Assembly (NCBI RefSeq): GCF_004323595.1
Contig: NZ_AP019373.1
Coordinates: forward strand, 372,001-436,000
DNA from: Sulfuricystis thermophila
GTDB taxonomy: Bacteria; Pseudomonadota; Gammaproteobacteria; Burkholderiales; Rhodocyclaceae
DNA: 64,000 nucleotides
Reading direction: 5' to 3'
This document shows, one piece after another, positions 27,318 through 37,250 of the stretch (within the stretch, counting starts at the first letter, position 1; each line of letters starts with the position of its first letter). The notes under the pieces were generated by a model. It was not told the DNA's origin. It ran no database searches and saw only the letters and a program-made list of their open reading frames with translations. Position numbers and translations under genes: made by a program.

Positions 27318-29152
27318 GTGCGCCCGGCACGGGCGCACTCTTGGAGGTGAAAGTCCTCCCGTAAGTTGATCACAGCGAACGAAGCGAAGCGCAACTGCAT
27401 GAGGGTGACCGAGTGTGGGGAGGAAGCGTGGAGCGAAGCTGCGAGCCGATGGACAAGAACCGGATAGAAGGCGTTGCCGAGCAGGGCGAGCGGGCGCAAT
27501 TCCGCGAAGCTCTCGTGATCAAGGCGAGGTGGCGTAAATCCGGCGGTTGTGCAGTGAAGGAGTGCGTTCTTACCCGGGGAGATCTCGCCTTGTGCCTGAA
27601 AGGGCGACGGTGATGAGCCGGAGCGAGAAGTCAGCAGAGGCCGTAGTAGCTGCCGGAAAGGGGCGAAGGGCCGAACGAGTAGAAGTGTTCGAGACCATGT
27701 CGATGTTGAACGCACTGCGTCAGAAGTCTGCGCCAGCAGAGCGGGCGGGCGTAGCGCACGGTGAAGCCGGGCGTGATCCTGTCAGCGACGAAGCGGACAA
27801 CCCGCGACAAGACACCGAGAGCACAGGGTCAGCGCTGCTCGAAGCGGTGCTGACGAGAGAGAACCTGCAGCGGGCCTGGAAGCGGGTCAGAGCCAACAAA
27901 GGGGCCGCTGGCGTGGACGGTCTGGATATTGAACAGACGGCCCGTCATCTGGTCACGGCGTGGCCGAAGATTCGGGACCAACTGCTGCGGGGGACGTACC
28001 GGCCCAGTCCGGTACGACGGATCATGATCCCGAAGCCGGAGGGCGGCGAGCGTGAGCTCGGCATCCCGACGGTGACGGATCGGCTGAGGAAGCCAAGCAT
28101 TGCTGCAAGTGCTGCAACCGATACTGGACCCGACATTCAGCGAGCACAGCTACGGCTTCCGACCGGGACGGCGAGCCCACGACGCGATCCTTGCGGCGCA
28201 GGGCTACATCCAATCCGGTCGGAGGATCGTGGTGGACGTTGATTTGGAGAAGTTCTTCGATCGCGTCAATCACGACATCCTCATAGACCGACTGCGCAAG
28301 CGCATCGACGACGCCGGGATCATCCGGCTGATCCGTGCGTACTTGAACAGCGGCATCATGAGCGATGGCGTGGTGCTGGAACGGTATCAGGGCACACCGC
28401 AAGGCGGGCCGCTGAGTCCGTTACTGGCGAACGTGATGCTCGATGAAGTGGATAAGGTGTTGGAAAAGCACGGTCATTGCTTCGCACGCTATGCTGATGA
28501 CTGCAACGTGTATGTACGCAGCCAGAAGGCAGGCGAGCGGGTGATGGCGCTGCTGCGTCGGTGCTACGCCAAACTACAGCTCAAGGTCAACGAGGCCAAG
28601 AGCGCGGTGGCGAGCGTCAAGGGCAGAAAGTTTCTGGGATACAGCTTCTGGTTTGCCAAGGACGGGGTCAAGCGCAGGGTGGCTGACAAGCCGATGGCGG
28701 CGTTCAAGCAACGGGTGCGGCAACTGACCCGGCGCTCGGGCGGGCGCAGCATGGCGGAGGTCATCGACAAGCTGAAGCCTTATCTACTGGGTTGGAAAGC
28801 CTACTTCGGGATGGCGCAGACGCCAACAGTCTGGCGCACGCTGGACGAATGGCTACGCCACCGATTGCGGGCGATTCAACTCAAACAATGGCGGCGAGGA
28901 AGCACGATCTACCGGGAACTGACCAAACTGGGCGCGACTGAGCAGGTGGCAACGCGGGTGGCGCAGAACGCACGTTGTTGGTGGCGAAACAGCATGGGCG
29001 ACATCCAACGGGTGCTGACCATTGCTTATTTCGACCAACTTGGCCTACCCCGACTCTCATGACCTCAACTGCTCGAACCGCCCGGTGCGGACCCGCATGC
29101 CGGGTGGTTTGGGAGGGGCTCGGTCAGGTATCCTGACCGCCCCTATCCCGAT
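27318..29152 (+). mobile_element. Group II intron, bacterial class C-like
   Basis: The 5' end GTGCGCCCGGCACGGGCGC lies 2-3 bp after the T tract of the dctM terminator. The 3' part shows a domain V-like stem-loop (about 29075-29110, GAACCGCCCGG pairing with CCGGGTGGTTT) and a domain VI-like stem (about 29111-29150) with a candidate branch A near 29145. The element ends ...CCCGAT. The encoded reverse transcriptase/maturase lacks an endonuclease domain. Insertion right after a terminator hairpin is the known target habit of class C introns. Boundaries may be off by a few bases. Confidence 0.85.
27613..29062 (+). pseudogene. ltrA: Group II intron reverse transcriptase/maturase, frameshifted
   Basis: Two frames together make one protein. 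Part one (to about 28085) holds RT motifs 0-2 (RENLQRAWKRVRANKGAAGVDG, RRIMIPKPEGGERELGIPTV). Part two (from about 28088) continues with QALLQVLQPILDP, catalytic FARYADDCNVYV (intact YADD), and the X/maturase domain (GWKAYFGMAQTP). The switch lies at about 28084-28095, where CTGAGGAAGCCAAGC has one base more than the expected Leu-Ile-Gln-Gln coding. Unless a sequencing error, the intron cannot make its own maturase. No HNH endonuclease domain follows. Confidence 0.85.
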
Positions 29153-29163
29153 GTGCGGCCGGC

Positions 29164-30243
29164 TTACTTGATGTGCTGCTGCAGGAAGGTGTCCATGCCC
29201 AGCTCGGCGACGGCGAACCACTGGTTGGTCATCTTCTGGTACTTGAGGTAAGGCTCGTAGATCTTCTTGAAAGCCGGATTCTTGGCCGATTCGTCGGCGT
29301 AGAGCTGTACGGCGGCATCATAGGCGGCCTTGATGATCTCGGCCGAGTACTTCTTGAGCTTGACGCCGTTTTGCACCAGCTTGACGAGAGCGGTCGGATT
29401 CTTGTGGTCGTACTCGGCCATCATCGTCACGTTGGCTTCATATGCGCCGGCTTCCATGGCAGCCTGGTATTCCTTCGGCAGCTTGGCCCAGGCATCCTTG
29501 TTGATGAAGAAGTTGATGCCGGGGCCCGGTTCCCACCAGCCCGGGAAGTAGTAGTTCTTGGCAACCTTGTAGAAGCCAAGCTTCTCATCGTCATACGGCC
29601 CGACCCATTCGGCAGCGTCGATGGTGCCTTTTTCCAGCGCCGGATAGATGTCCGAACCAGCGATCTGCTGCGGCACGGCGCCGAGCGCGGAGAAGACCGC
29701 GCCGCCCAGGCCGGCGATGCGCATCTTGAGACCCTTGACGTCGGCGAGCGTGTTGATTTCCTTGCGGAACCAGCCGCCCATCTGGGTGCCGGTATTGCCG
29801 CCCAGGAGGTGATGGACGTTGTAACCGTTATAGAACTCCTGCAGGAGCTTGTCGCCGCCGCCGTAGTAGAACCAGGCGTTGAGCTGACGGAAGTTCATGC
29901 CGAAAGGCACCGAGGTGCCAAAGCCGAAGGCCTTGTCCTTGCCGACGTAGTAGTAGGAACAGGTGTGGCAGCACTCGACCGTGCCGTTTTGCGTGACGTC
30001 GAGCGCCTGCAGACCGGGGGCGATCTCGCCGGCAGCGAAGACTTGGATCTCGAACTTGCCGCCGGTCAGCGCCTTGACGCGGTTGGCCATGACTTCGGCG
30101 CCGCCGTAGATGGTGTCGAGGCTCTTCGGGAAGCTCGAAGTGAGGCGCCATCTGACCGCCTGCTGAGCGTGGACGGCCGGCGCCGCGCCGGTGGCGAGGA
30201 TGCCGGCCATGCCGGCGTGTTGCAGAAACTTGCGACGTTCCAT
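29164..30243 (-). CDS. dctP: TRAP transporter substrate-binding protein (DctP/TakP-like)
   Basis: 359 residues from ATG 30243, preceded by AGGAG. The N-terminus MERRKFLQHAGMAGILATGA has a twin-arginine signal ending at VHAQ. The mature part matches the TakP-type DctP family that binds 2-oxo acids, with the residues LKMRIAGLGG and AEWVGPYDDEKLGFYKVA. It would deliver ligand to the DctQM pair encoded convergently on the other side of the intron. The intron begins 11 bp after its stop codon, so dctP has lost its close terminator. Confidence 0.92.
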   Translation of the reverse strand: MERRKFLQHAGMAGILATGAAPAVHAQQAVRWRLTSSFPKSLDTIYGGAEVMANRVKALTGGKFEIQVFAAGEIAPGLQALDVTQNGTVECCHTCSYYYVGKDKAFGFGTSVPFGMNFRQLNAWFYYGGGDKLLQEFYNGYNVHHLLGGNTGTQMGGWFRKEINTLADVKGLKMRIAGLGGAVFSALGAVPQQIAGSDIYPALEKGTIDAAEWVGPYDDEKLGFYKVAKNYYFPGWWEPGPGINFFINKDAWAKLPKEYQAAMEAGAYEANVTMMAEYDHKNPTALVKLVQNGVKLKKYSAEIIKAAYDAAVQLYADESAKNPAFKKIYEPYLKYQKMTNQWFAVAELGMDTFLQQHIK

Positions 30244-30330
30244 ACATCTTCTCCTTTTTTGGTTGTCGGGGCGGCCCATCGATACGGGCCGGTCGCGCGA
30301 TACTACACCGAAAGACAGGGCGCGGCAGCG

Positions 30331-31683
30331 TCAGCGCCCCGCAACCGTCATGCGGTTAACCACAATGGAACCGACCGTGCGCGCGCCGTGCGTGACGGCG
30401 TCGCGGCCGATGGCTTCGATGCCGGCGAACATCTCCTTGAGATTGCCGGCGATGGTGATCTCATGCACCGGATAGGCGATCTCGCCGTTTTCCACCCAGT
30501 AGCCGGCCGCGCCGCGCGAGTAATCGCCAGTGACGTAGTTGATGCCGTGGCCGAGCAGTTCGGTGACCAGCAGGCCGGTCCCGAAGTCCTTGAGCAGGCC
30601 GGCGAAATCGGCTGGGGCGTCGGGGCTCGGCGCGACGATCAGGTTATGGCTGCCGCCGGCGTTGCCGGTGGTTGGCATCCCCAGCTTGCGGGCAGTATAG
30701 GTCGAGAGGAAATAGCCTTGCAGGACGCCGTCCGCGACGACGGTGCGGTCGCGTGTCGCCACGCCGTCGTCGTCGAAGGGACTGGAGGCGAGGCCTTTCG
30801 GCAGGTGCGGCCGCTCTTCGATGCGCATCCACTTGGGGAAGATCTTTTTGCCCAGCGCGTCGACGAGGAAGCTCGCCTTGCGGTAGAGGCTGCCACCTGA
30901 AGCGGCATGGACGAAGCTGCCGATCAGCATCGTCGCCAGCGGCGCCTCGAACATCACCTTGCACTGGCGCGTCTTCAGCTTCCTCGCCCCCAGGCGAGCA
31001 AGCGCGCGCCGTGCGGCGTACTCGCCGATGGCTTCCGGTGTGGCGAGATCGCGCGGATCGCGGTGGCCGGAATACCAGTCGTCACGTTGCATGTCATTGC
31101 CATGTTGGGCGATCGGCACGCAGGAGATGAAATGGCGTGTCGAAGGGTAGCCGCCCATGAAGCCGAGACTGTTGGCCGAGATGAAATGCGATGCGTGGGT
31201 CGAGACGGTCGACCCTTCCGAGTTGCTCACCCAAGGGCTCACCGCAAAAGCCGCCGCCTCAGTGCGGCGAGCCCTGTCGATCGCTTGCTCGACGGACAAG
31301 CTCCAGGGATGGTAGAGATCGAGATCCAGCGCCGCCTGCTGCGGTGTGGCAAGCCACTCGGCTTCCGGTAAGCCCGCGGCATCGTCCTCGGCAGTGAAGC
31401 GGGCGATCGACAAGGCTGCCTCGACGGTGGCTTTGAGCGATGCTGGCGAGAAATCCGAGGTCGAGGCGTGCCCGCGCCGTTTGCCGAGATAGACGGTGAC
31501 GCCGATCCCTTTGTCACGGTTGAATTCGATGGTGTCGACCGCGCCTTTGCGGACGGTGACGGATTGGCCGATGCCTTCGGAGACATCGGTTTCGCAGGCG
31601 GAGGCGCCGAGCCGCTCGGCATGGCGCAACACATCGGCGGCCAGTTCGCGCAAGTCGTCGGCGGAAAAGGAAAACTCTGACAT
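30331..31683 (-). CDS. pmbA: Metalloprotease PmbA/TldE
   Basis: 450 residues, full length for PmbA. N-terminal ETDVSEGIGQSVTVRKGAVDTIE, middle FVHAASGGSLYRKASFLVDALGKKI and C-terminal GTGLLVTELLGHGINYVTGDYSRGAAGYWVENGEI are typical. With TldD it matures peptide antibiotics and degrades antitoxins; tldD is not in this window. Divergent from darP with only about 30 bp between, where -10 elements overlap on both strands. Confidence 0.95.
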   Translation of the reverse strand: MSEFSFSADDLRELAADVLRHAERLGASACETDVSEGIGQSVTVRKGAVDTIEFNRDKGIGVTVYLGKRRGHASTSDFSPASLKATVEAALSIARFTAEDDAAGLPEAEWLATPQQAALDLDLYHPWSLSVEQAIDRARRTEAAAFAVSPWVSNSEGSTVSTHASHFISANSLGFMGGYPSTRHFISCVPIAQHGNDMQRDDWYSGHRDPRDLATPEAIGEYAARRALARLGARKLKTRQCKVMFEAPLATMLIGSFVHAASGGSLYRKASFLVDALGKKIFPKWMRIEERPHLPKGLASSPFDDDGVATRDRTVVADGVLQGYFLSTYTARKLGMPTTGNAGGSHNLIVAPSPDAPADFAGLLKDFGTGLLVTELLGHGINYVTGDYSRGAAGYWVENGEIAYPVHEITIAGNLKEMFAGIEAIGRDAVTHGARTVGSIVVNRMTVAGR

Positions 31684-31685
31684 GG

Positions 31686-31716
31686 GATAATTAAAGTGAA
31701 AACTATAATCTTACCC
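31686..31716. promoter_or_regulatory. Overlapping divergent -10 elements between pmbA and darP
   Basis: ACTATAAT (31702-31709) reads TATAAT on the plus strand and TATAGT on the minus strand. On the plus strand initiation would fall at about the darP GTG (31717). No good -35 at 17 bp was found, so this is tentative. Confidence 0.4.
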
Positions 31717-32202
31717 GTGGACACACTCGAAAAACCCAGCAAGAGCGCGATCAAGCGCGCAATGACCGAGCTGCAAGATCTCGGCGAGCAATTGGTCGCC
31801 CTCTCGGCCGAGCAGTTGAAGAAAATCGAACTGCCCGAAGACCTGCGCGATGCCGTGCGGGATGCGCAGCGTTTCACCCAGCACGAGGCACGCCGCCGTC
31901 AGCTGCAGTACATCGGCCGGCTGATGCGCAATCTCGATGCCGAGCCGATTCGCGCGGCGCTCGACGACATCCGGGGCGTCTCCGCCGTCGCCAACGCGCG
32001 CCAGCACGCGCTCGAACGCCTGCGCGCGCGCTTTCTCGCCGATGAAAAAGTGATCGGCGAAATCGCAGCGACACACCCGGATGCCGATCTCCAAAAGCTG
32101 CGCCAGCTGCGCCGCAATGCACTCAAGGAACAGGAATTGGGTAAACCCCCGCGCGCTTTTCGCGAACTCTTCCGCGTATTGAGGGAACTCGATGGACAAT
32201 GA
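31717..32202 (+). CDS. darP: Ribosome biogenesis factor DarP (YjgA family)
   Basis: 161 residues. PSKSAIKRAMTELQDLGEQL, RRRQLQYIGRLMRNLDAEPIRAALD and the end PPRAFRELFRVLREL match YjgA/DarP, which helps late assembly of the 50S subunit. I place the start at GTG 31717 because a TATAAT box lies inside the alternative upstream start (GTG 31696); that would give a nearly leaderless mRNA. The gene overlaps the next by 11 nt. Confidence 0.9.
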   Translation: MDTLEKPSKSAIKRAMTELQDLGEQLVALSAEQLKKIELPEDLRDAVRDAQRFTQHEARRRQLQYIGRLMRNLDAEPIRAALDDIRGVSAVANARQHALERLRARFLADEKVIGEIAATHPDADLQKLRQLRRNALKEQELGKPPRAFRELFRVLRELDGQ

Positions 32203-32746
32203 ATTGTTGATCGGCCTGGTGTCGATTTCCGACCGGGCCTCCTCCGGCGTCTATGAGGACAAAGGGATACCGGCGCTCAAGGAGTGGTTCTCTGCGGCGC
32301 TTGCATCCCCCTGGCGCATGGAAAGCCGGCTGATTCCCGACGAGCAAGCCGTGATCGAAGCCACGCTGATCGAACTGTGCGACGAGGTGGGGTGCCACCT
32401 AGTGCTCACCACCGGCGGTACCGGTCCGGCGCCGCGCGATGTGACGCCCGAGGCCACACTCGCGGTGGCGCACAAGGTGATGCCGGGCTTTGGCGAGCAA
32501 ATGCGCGCGGTGAGCCTCAAATACGTGCCGACCGCGATCCTCTCGCGGCAGGTCGGGGTGATTCGCGGCAAGAGCCTGATCCTCAACCTGCCGGGTCAGC
32601 CCAAGGCGATCAAGGAAACACTCGACGGCGTTTTCGCCGCCGTGCCCTATTGCATCGACCTGATCGGCGGGCCGTACATCGAAACGAATGAGGCCGTGGT
32701 CAAGGCGTTCCGGCCCAAGTCTGCAATAAAGCCAGCCCCCAATTGA
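32192..32746 (+). CDS. mog: Molybdopterin adenylyltransferase (Mog)
   Basis: 184 residues. [24 protein letters not shown] at the start, [17 protein letters not shown] as the MPT-binding loop and [18 protein letters not shown] are diagnostic of Mog. It adenylates molybdopterin before molybdenum insertion. It overlaps darP upstream and, on the opposite strand, the 3' end of the aminopeptidase gene by 47 bp. Confidence 0.95.
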   Translation: MDNELLIGLVSISDRASSGVYEDKGIPALKEWFSAALASPWRMESRLIPDEQAVIEATLIELCDEVGCHLVLTTGGTGPAPRDVTPEATLAVAHKVMPGFGEQMRAVSLKYVPTAILSRQVGVIRGKSLILNLPGQPKAIKETLDGVFAAVPYCIDLIGGPYIETNEAVVKAFRPKSAIKPAPN

Positions 32747-34136
32747 CGCCAAAGCCGGTGGTGTCGGTCGCCACCGCGCCCAGTCCCCCCTGGCAGCTCG
32801 CCGCGGAGAGATCCACGTGCAGCCAAGGCGTTTGGCCGACGAAGCGGGAGAGGAAGCGCGCCGCGAGGATGTGATCGGCCTCGCCCTCGAGCGTACATTG
32901 CTTGATGTCGGCCACCTTCGATTCGAGCGCCGCCTCGTAATCCTCGTCCTGCGGGAAGATGCAGACGCGCTCGCCGCTTTCCCGTCCCGCACGCACCGCC
33001 TGCCCGGCGAGTTCGTCGCTCGTGGCGAAGACGCCCGCATAGCGCGTGCCGAGCGCGGTGATCATGCTGCCGGTGAGGGTGGCGAAGTCGATCATCAGCT
33101 GCGGTTGGCGCTTCGCCGCCAGCGCCAGGGTGTCGGCGAGCACCATGCGTCCCTCGGCGTCGGTATGCACGACCTCGATCGTCGTGCCGTCGATCGCCTT
33201 GACGATGTCGCCCTGCGCGTAGGCCGTCGGCGAAATGTGGTTCCTGGCGATGGCCAGCCAGCAGTCGATGGCGATCGGCAGCGAAAGTTCCGCCGCAGCG
33301 CAGAGAAGGGCGAGCGCGACTGCCGAGCCGGCCATGTCCTCGTGCATGCCGGCCATGTATTTCGCCGGCTTGAGATTGTGCCCGCCGGTATCGAAGCAGA
33401 TACCCTTGCCGACCAGTGCAACGCGTCTCATGGCCTTCTTCGGACGCCAGGCAAGATGCACGATCGCGGCGCCGCCGCCGTCGCCATCGGAGCCCTGCGC
33501 CACGGCGCAGAATGCGCCGGCGCCCATTTTCTTGAGCTTCTTGAAATCGAATTCCTCGATGTCGAAGCCCTGTTCCTTGGCGAGCTGCCGCAGCCGCGCG
33601 CGGTAGTGCGAAGGGTCGAGCCGGTTGGGTGGGAGCGCCGTGAGCGCGCGCGCCAACAGGTTCGCCCGCGCTGCGGCGAGACAAAAGTCGGCGCTGGCGG
33701 GACGGCACGGCAAGACGATTTCGGCGAGCGGCTTGGGCGCCTTCTTCTTCTGCTGCGGCAGCGGCACGCCATTCACCAGCGCGACATAGAGCGCATCGGC
33801 AAGCGCATCGTCAGCGACGCTAAGCGGCACGATGGCCAGCGTTTTAGGCGACTCTTCCAAGAGCGGCATGATGGCCTTGCGCAGGCCGGTGAGCCGCTCG
33901 AAGCGCGACTTTTCCGGGGCGCAGGCGAAGAGCGCCGCGCGCGTGCCGTCGGGCAGATCGGCGGCAAGCGGCGTCTTGGTAAGCTCCGCCGCTTTCATTC
34001 CTTTCCGTTTGAGGAGACTTTCCCAGAACCTGCCGTCGGGCAAGTCGGCCGGCAGCGTTTTGCCGGCGGGAATCAGGATCAGGCGGTGTTGGCCGCGTGG
34101 CGTGGCGGCGATGGAAAGCTTGGGCAATGCAATCAT
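32700..34136 (-). CDS. Leucyl aminopeptidase family M17
   Basis: 478 residues from ATG 34136. Catalytic-domain motifs: [17 protein letters not shown] (metal Lys/Asp), [16 protein letters not shown] (metal Asp/Glu and Arg) and [11 protein letters not shown]. It is a dimetal cytoplasmic exopeptidase. The linker between N-terminal and catalytic domains carries the dispersed repeat (33685-33707), read as [10 protein letters not shown]. The repeat thus sits in the least conserved stretch of the protein. PepA or a PepA-like paralog; I leave the symbol open. Confidence 0.92.
   Translation of the reverse strand: MIALPKLSIAATPRGQHRLILIPAGKTLPADLPDGRFWESLLKRKGMKAAELTKTPLAADLPDGTRAALFACAPEKSRFERLTGLRKAIMPLLEESPKTLAIVPLSVADDALADALYVALVNGVPLPQQKKKAPKPLAEIVLPCRPASADFCLAAARANLLARALTALPPNRLDPSHYRARLRQLAKEQGFDIEEFDFKKLKKMGAGAFCAVAQGSDGDGGGAAIVHLAWRPKKAMRRVALVGKGICFDTGGHNLKPAKYMAGMHEDMAGSAVALALLCAAAELSLPIAIDCWLAIARNHISPTAYAQGDIVKAIDGTTIEVVHTDAEGRMVLADTLALAAKRQPQLMIDFATLTGSMITALGTRYAGVFATSDELAGQAVRAGRESGERVCIFPQDEDYEAALESKVADIKQCTLEGEADHILAARFLSRFVGQTPWLHVDLSAASCQGGLGAVATDTTGFGVNWGLALLQTWAGTP
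33684..33708 (+). repeat. Dispersed repeat, copy in the M17 aminopeptidase gene
   Basis: Exact core GTCGGCGCTGGCGGGACGGC with AAAA before it. In the minus-strand gene it is read as PCRPASADF, another frame than in hrpA. Confidence 0.85.
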
Positions 34137-34147
34137 GAGGGGCTCCG

Positions 34148-34166
34148 TATAATCAGTCGGATTATG
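34148..34166. promoter_or_regulatory. Palindromic divergent promoter between the aminopeptidase gene and thyA
   Basis: TATAATCAGTCGGATTATG is an inverted repeat (TATAATC/GATTATG). It gives a perfect -10 (TATAAT, 34148-34153) for thyA and a -10 CATAAT (34165-34160) for the aminopeptidase gene. The thyA ATG starts 11 nt after its -10. Confidence 0.5.
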
Positions 34167-34958
34167 CGTCAATACCTCGATCTCATGCGGCATGTGCTCG
34201 AACACGGGCACGCGAAGTCTGATCGCACCGGCACCGGCACCCGGTCGGTGTTCGGTTGGCAGATGCGCTTCGATTTGTCAGCGGGCTTTCCGCTGTTGAC
34301 GACGAAGAAGCTGCACCTGCGCTCGATCATCCACGAGCTCCTTTGGTTCCTGCGCGGCGACACCAACATCGCCTACCTCAAGGAAAACAAGGTGACCATT
34401 TGGGACGAGTGGGCCGATGCCAACGGCGATCTGGGTCCCGTCTATGGCCACCAGTGGCGCCACTGGCCGGGACGTGATGGCCAGGAGATCGACCAGATCG
34501 CGCAACTCATCGAGGGACTGAAGAAGAACCCGGATTCACGCCGCCACATCGTCACGGCGTGGAACCCGGCCGATGTGGACCGGATGGCGCTGCCGCCCTG
34601 TCATGCGTTGTTCCAGTTCTACGTCGCCGACGGGAAGCTCTCCTGCCAGCTCTACCAGAGGAGCGCCGACATCTTCCTCGGCGTGCCTTTCAACATCGCC
34701 TCCTATGCGCTCCTGACGATGATGGTCGCGCAAGTGTGCGGTTATCGGCCAGGGGAATTCATCCATACGCTGGGCGATGCGCATCTTTACAGCAATCACC
34801 TTGAGCAGGCCCGGTTGCAGCTGACACGCGAGCCTCGCCCGCTGCCGACGATGAATCTCAATCCGGCGGTGAAGGACATCTTCGCCTTCCGCTTCGAGGA
34901 CTTCACGCTCGAAGGCTACGACCCGCATCCGCATATCCCGGCGCCGGTGGCGGTTTGA
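34164..34958 (+). CDS. thyA: Thymidylate synthase
   Basis: 264 residues, standard ThyA length. [15 protein letters not shown] aligns with other ThyA starts, so ATG 34164 is right although no RBS precedes it. Catalytic Cys in [13 protein letters not shown]; folate/dUMP motifs [21 protein letters not shown] and [12 protein letters not shown]. Makes dTMP from dUMP, producing dihydrofolate that the FolA encoded at 44.3 kb would recycle. Confidence 0.98.
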   Translation: MRQYLDLMRHVLEHGHAKSDRTGTGTRSVFGWQMRFDLSAGFPLLTTKKLHLRSIIHELLWFLRGDTNIAYLKENKVTIWDEWADANGDLGPVYGHQWRHWPGRDGQEIDQIAQLIEGLKKNPDSRRHIVTAWNPADVDRMALPPCHALFQFYVADGKLSCQLYQRSADIFLGVPFNIASYALLTMMVAQVCGYRPGEFIHTLGDAHLYSNHLEQARLQLTREPRPLPTMNLNPAVKDIFAFRFEDFTLEGYDPHPHIPAPVAV

Positions 34959-34971
34959 AAGATTTTCTTGC

Positions 34972-35742
<771 letters not shown>

Positions 35743-35752
35743 GCATGCCGGC

Positions 35753-36673
35753 ATGAAGCTGATCGGCGACATCGGCGGGACCAAGGTGCTGATGGCGCTC
35801 GTCGATGAGCGCGGCGTGATTCGTCAGCGGTGCCGTCTCGCCAGCGCCGAGTTTGCGCGTTTCGATGATCTGCTGGCCGCGTATCTGCGTGACATCGACG
35901 CCCCCATCGAGGAAGGGTGTCTCGCCGTGGCCGGCCCGGTAGCCGACGATGGACGCTCGGCGAAGGTGACCAACCTGCCATGGACGATCGATGGCGCTGC
36001 TTTGGAAACCCGCTTTGGTCTGGGGCCACTGTGGCTGATCAACGACTTTGCCGCGGTCGCCCATGGCGTCACGGCGCTGAAGTCAGAGCAGACGTGCCTC
36101 TTGCAGGCAGGCGAGCCACACGAGGAGGGCGTGAAACTGGTTCTCGGCGCCGGCACCGGGCTGGGGATGGCGATCATCGCTGGCGGCCGCATTTTGCCCA
36201 GCGAAGGGGGGCACATCGGCTTTGCGCCAGCGGACGAGACGCAATGGCAGGTGTGGCGCGCGCTGCAGACCGAGTACGGCCGTGTCACGGCAGAGCGCGT
36301 GATTTCCGGACCGGGACTGGCGAACATCCACCGCATCCTCGCCGGCGAGTCGCTCGACCCGGCGGCGGTCGTCGCGCGGGCGCGACAAAACGACGCGGCA
36401 GCGCAGCGCTCGCTCGAAGTGTTTTTTTCCGCCTACGGCGCCTTTGCCGGTGACATGGCGCTGGCAGTGCTTGCGCACGGGGGTGTGTTCCTCGCTGGTG
36501 GCGTGACGCAGCATCTTTTGTCCGAGCTGAGCACCAGCGGTTTTCTTGCCGCTTTCAACGACAAAGCCGAGCATGCGGAATTGGTGCGCCGCATGCCCGT
36601 CTCGGTAGTGACGGCCCCGGATATTGGTTTGCAGGGGGCGGCCGCCGCCTTGCGAAGCGGCGCGTTTCGTTGA
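35753..36673 (+). CDS. glk: Glucokinase
   Basis: 306 residues. Phosphate-1 motif MKLIGDIGGTKVLMAL, catalytic Asp in LWLINDFAAVAHG, ATP motif LVLGAGTGLGMAII, GEGGH-like SEGGHIGFAP and C-terminal GGVFLAGGVTQHLL. Group of E. coli Glk. It makes glucose 6-phosphate and feeds the glycogen genes that follow. A repeat-like sequence lies at 35829-35854 (RCRLASAEF), but other glucokinases have a similar peptide there. Confidence 0.95.
   Translation: MKLIGDIGGTKVLMALVDERGVIRQRCRLASAEFARFDDLLAAYLRDIDAPIEEGCLAVAGPVADDGRSAKVTNLPWTIDGAALETRFGLGPLWLINDFAAVAHGVTALKSEQTCLLQAGEPHEEGVKLVLGAGTGLGMAIIAGGRILPSEGGHIGFAPADETQWQVWRALQTEYGRVTAERVISGPGLANIHRILAGESLDPAAVVARARQNDAAAQRSLEVFFSAYGAFAGDMALAVLAHGGVFLAGGVTQHLLSELSTSGFLAAFNDKAEHAELVRRMPVSVVTAPDIGLQGAAAALRSGAFR
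35829..35854 (-). repeat. Dispersed repeat-like sequence in glk
   Basis: GTGCCGTCTCGCCAGCGCCGAG differs from the reverse core at about two positions. Encodes CRLASAEF, which may partly reflect the native glucokinase sequence. Confidence 0.5.
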
Positions 36674-36761
36674 CCGTTGTCAACATTCCGTCACATGCAA
36701 GGTGTATAAGGGTGGATTTTGACAAGTCGATGACACATCATCCAGCGAGGAGACCCAAGCC

Positions 36762-37142
36762 ATGGCTACATCCACCAAAACGACCGACGAGCCGGTAAAG
36801 AAGACCGGCAGCACCCGCAGCAAGCCGAAGACCACCGTGAAGTCTGGAGATACGGCCAAGGCCACTGCTGCAAAGAAGTCAGCGGCGGCGAAGACCACCG
36901 CAGGGAAAAAGACTGCGAAACCGAAGACACCAGCCGCGAAGCGAGCCGATGTCGCTCCGGCAGCCGCGCAACCGCCAGCGATGCCCGAGCTGACGCCAGA
37001 GCAACGGAGGCTGTATGTCGAAGTGGCGGCCTATTACATCGCCGAGCGCCGCGGTTTCCAAGGCGGTAGCCAGATGGACGACTGGGTGCAGGCCGAGGCC
37101 GAAATCGATCGCCTGCTGCGCGAAGGGATTCTCAAGCCATAA
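36762..37142 (+). CDS. DUF2934 protein with a basic histone-like tail
   Basis: 126 residues. The first 65 are almost only Lys, Ala, Thr, Ser and Pro (repeats such as KTTAGKKTAKPKTPAAK), like histone H1 or AlgP tails. The last 45 form a DUF2934 domain (RLYVEVAAYYIAERRGF...DDWVQAEAEIDRLL). ATG preceded by GAGGAG. Function unknown; the tail could bind nucleic acid. It precedes the glycogen genes, where DUF2934 proteins are often found. Confidence 0.8.
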   Translation: MATSTKTTDEPVKKTGSTRSKPKTTVKSGDTAKATAAKKSAAAKTTAGKKTAKPKTPAAKRADVAPAAAQPPAMPELTPEQRRLYVEVAAYYIAERRGFQGGSQMDDWVQAEAEIDRLLREGILKP

Positions 37143-37250
37143 TACCCACCCTGGGCAACTGCTCCCGCCCGCCAGAGGGAGTGCGCCCATGGCGCAACAA
37201 GACAAACGATGCAGCGGGCTTGCCAGGGAAAGGACAACAGGGAGTGATTT

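Noticed and set aside
27613-29062. Treating the intron reverse transcriptase as two separate genes
   Set aside because: The motifs run on from one frame to the other at a single-base shift; it is one broken gene.
32817-34163. Frame continuous with and upstream of thyA
   Set aside because: It is the antisense of the aminopeptidase gene; ThyA homologs begin at MRQYL, so no fusion is assumed.
35829-35854. Glk repeat copy as a firm insertion
   Set aside because: Glucokinases of other bacteria often have ASADF/ASAEF-like residues here, so the match may be partly native; kept only with moderate confidence.
36670-36710. Promoter before the DUF2934 gene (TTGTCA and TATAAG)
   Set aside because: The spacer would be 22 nt, too long for a sigma-70 promoter.
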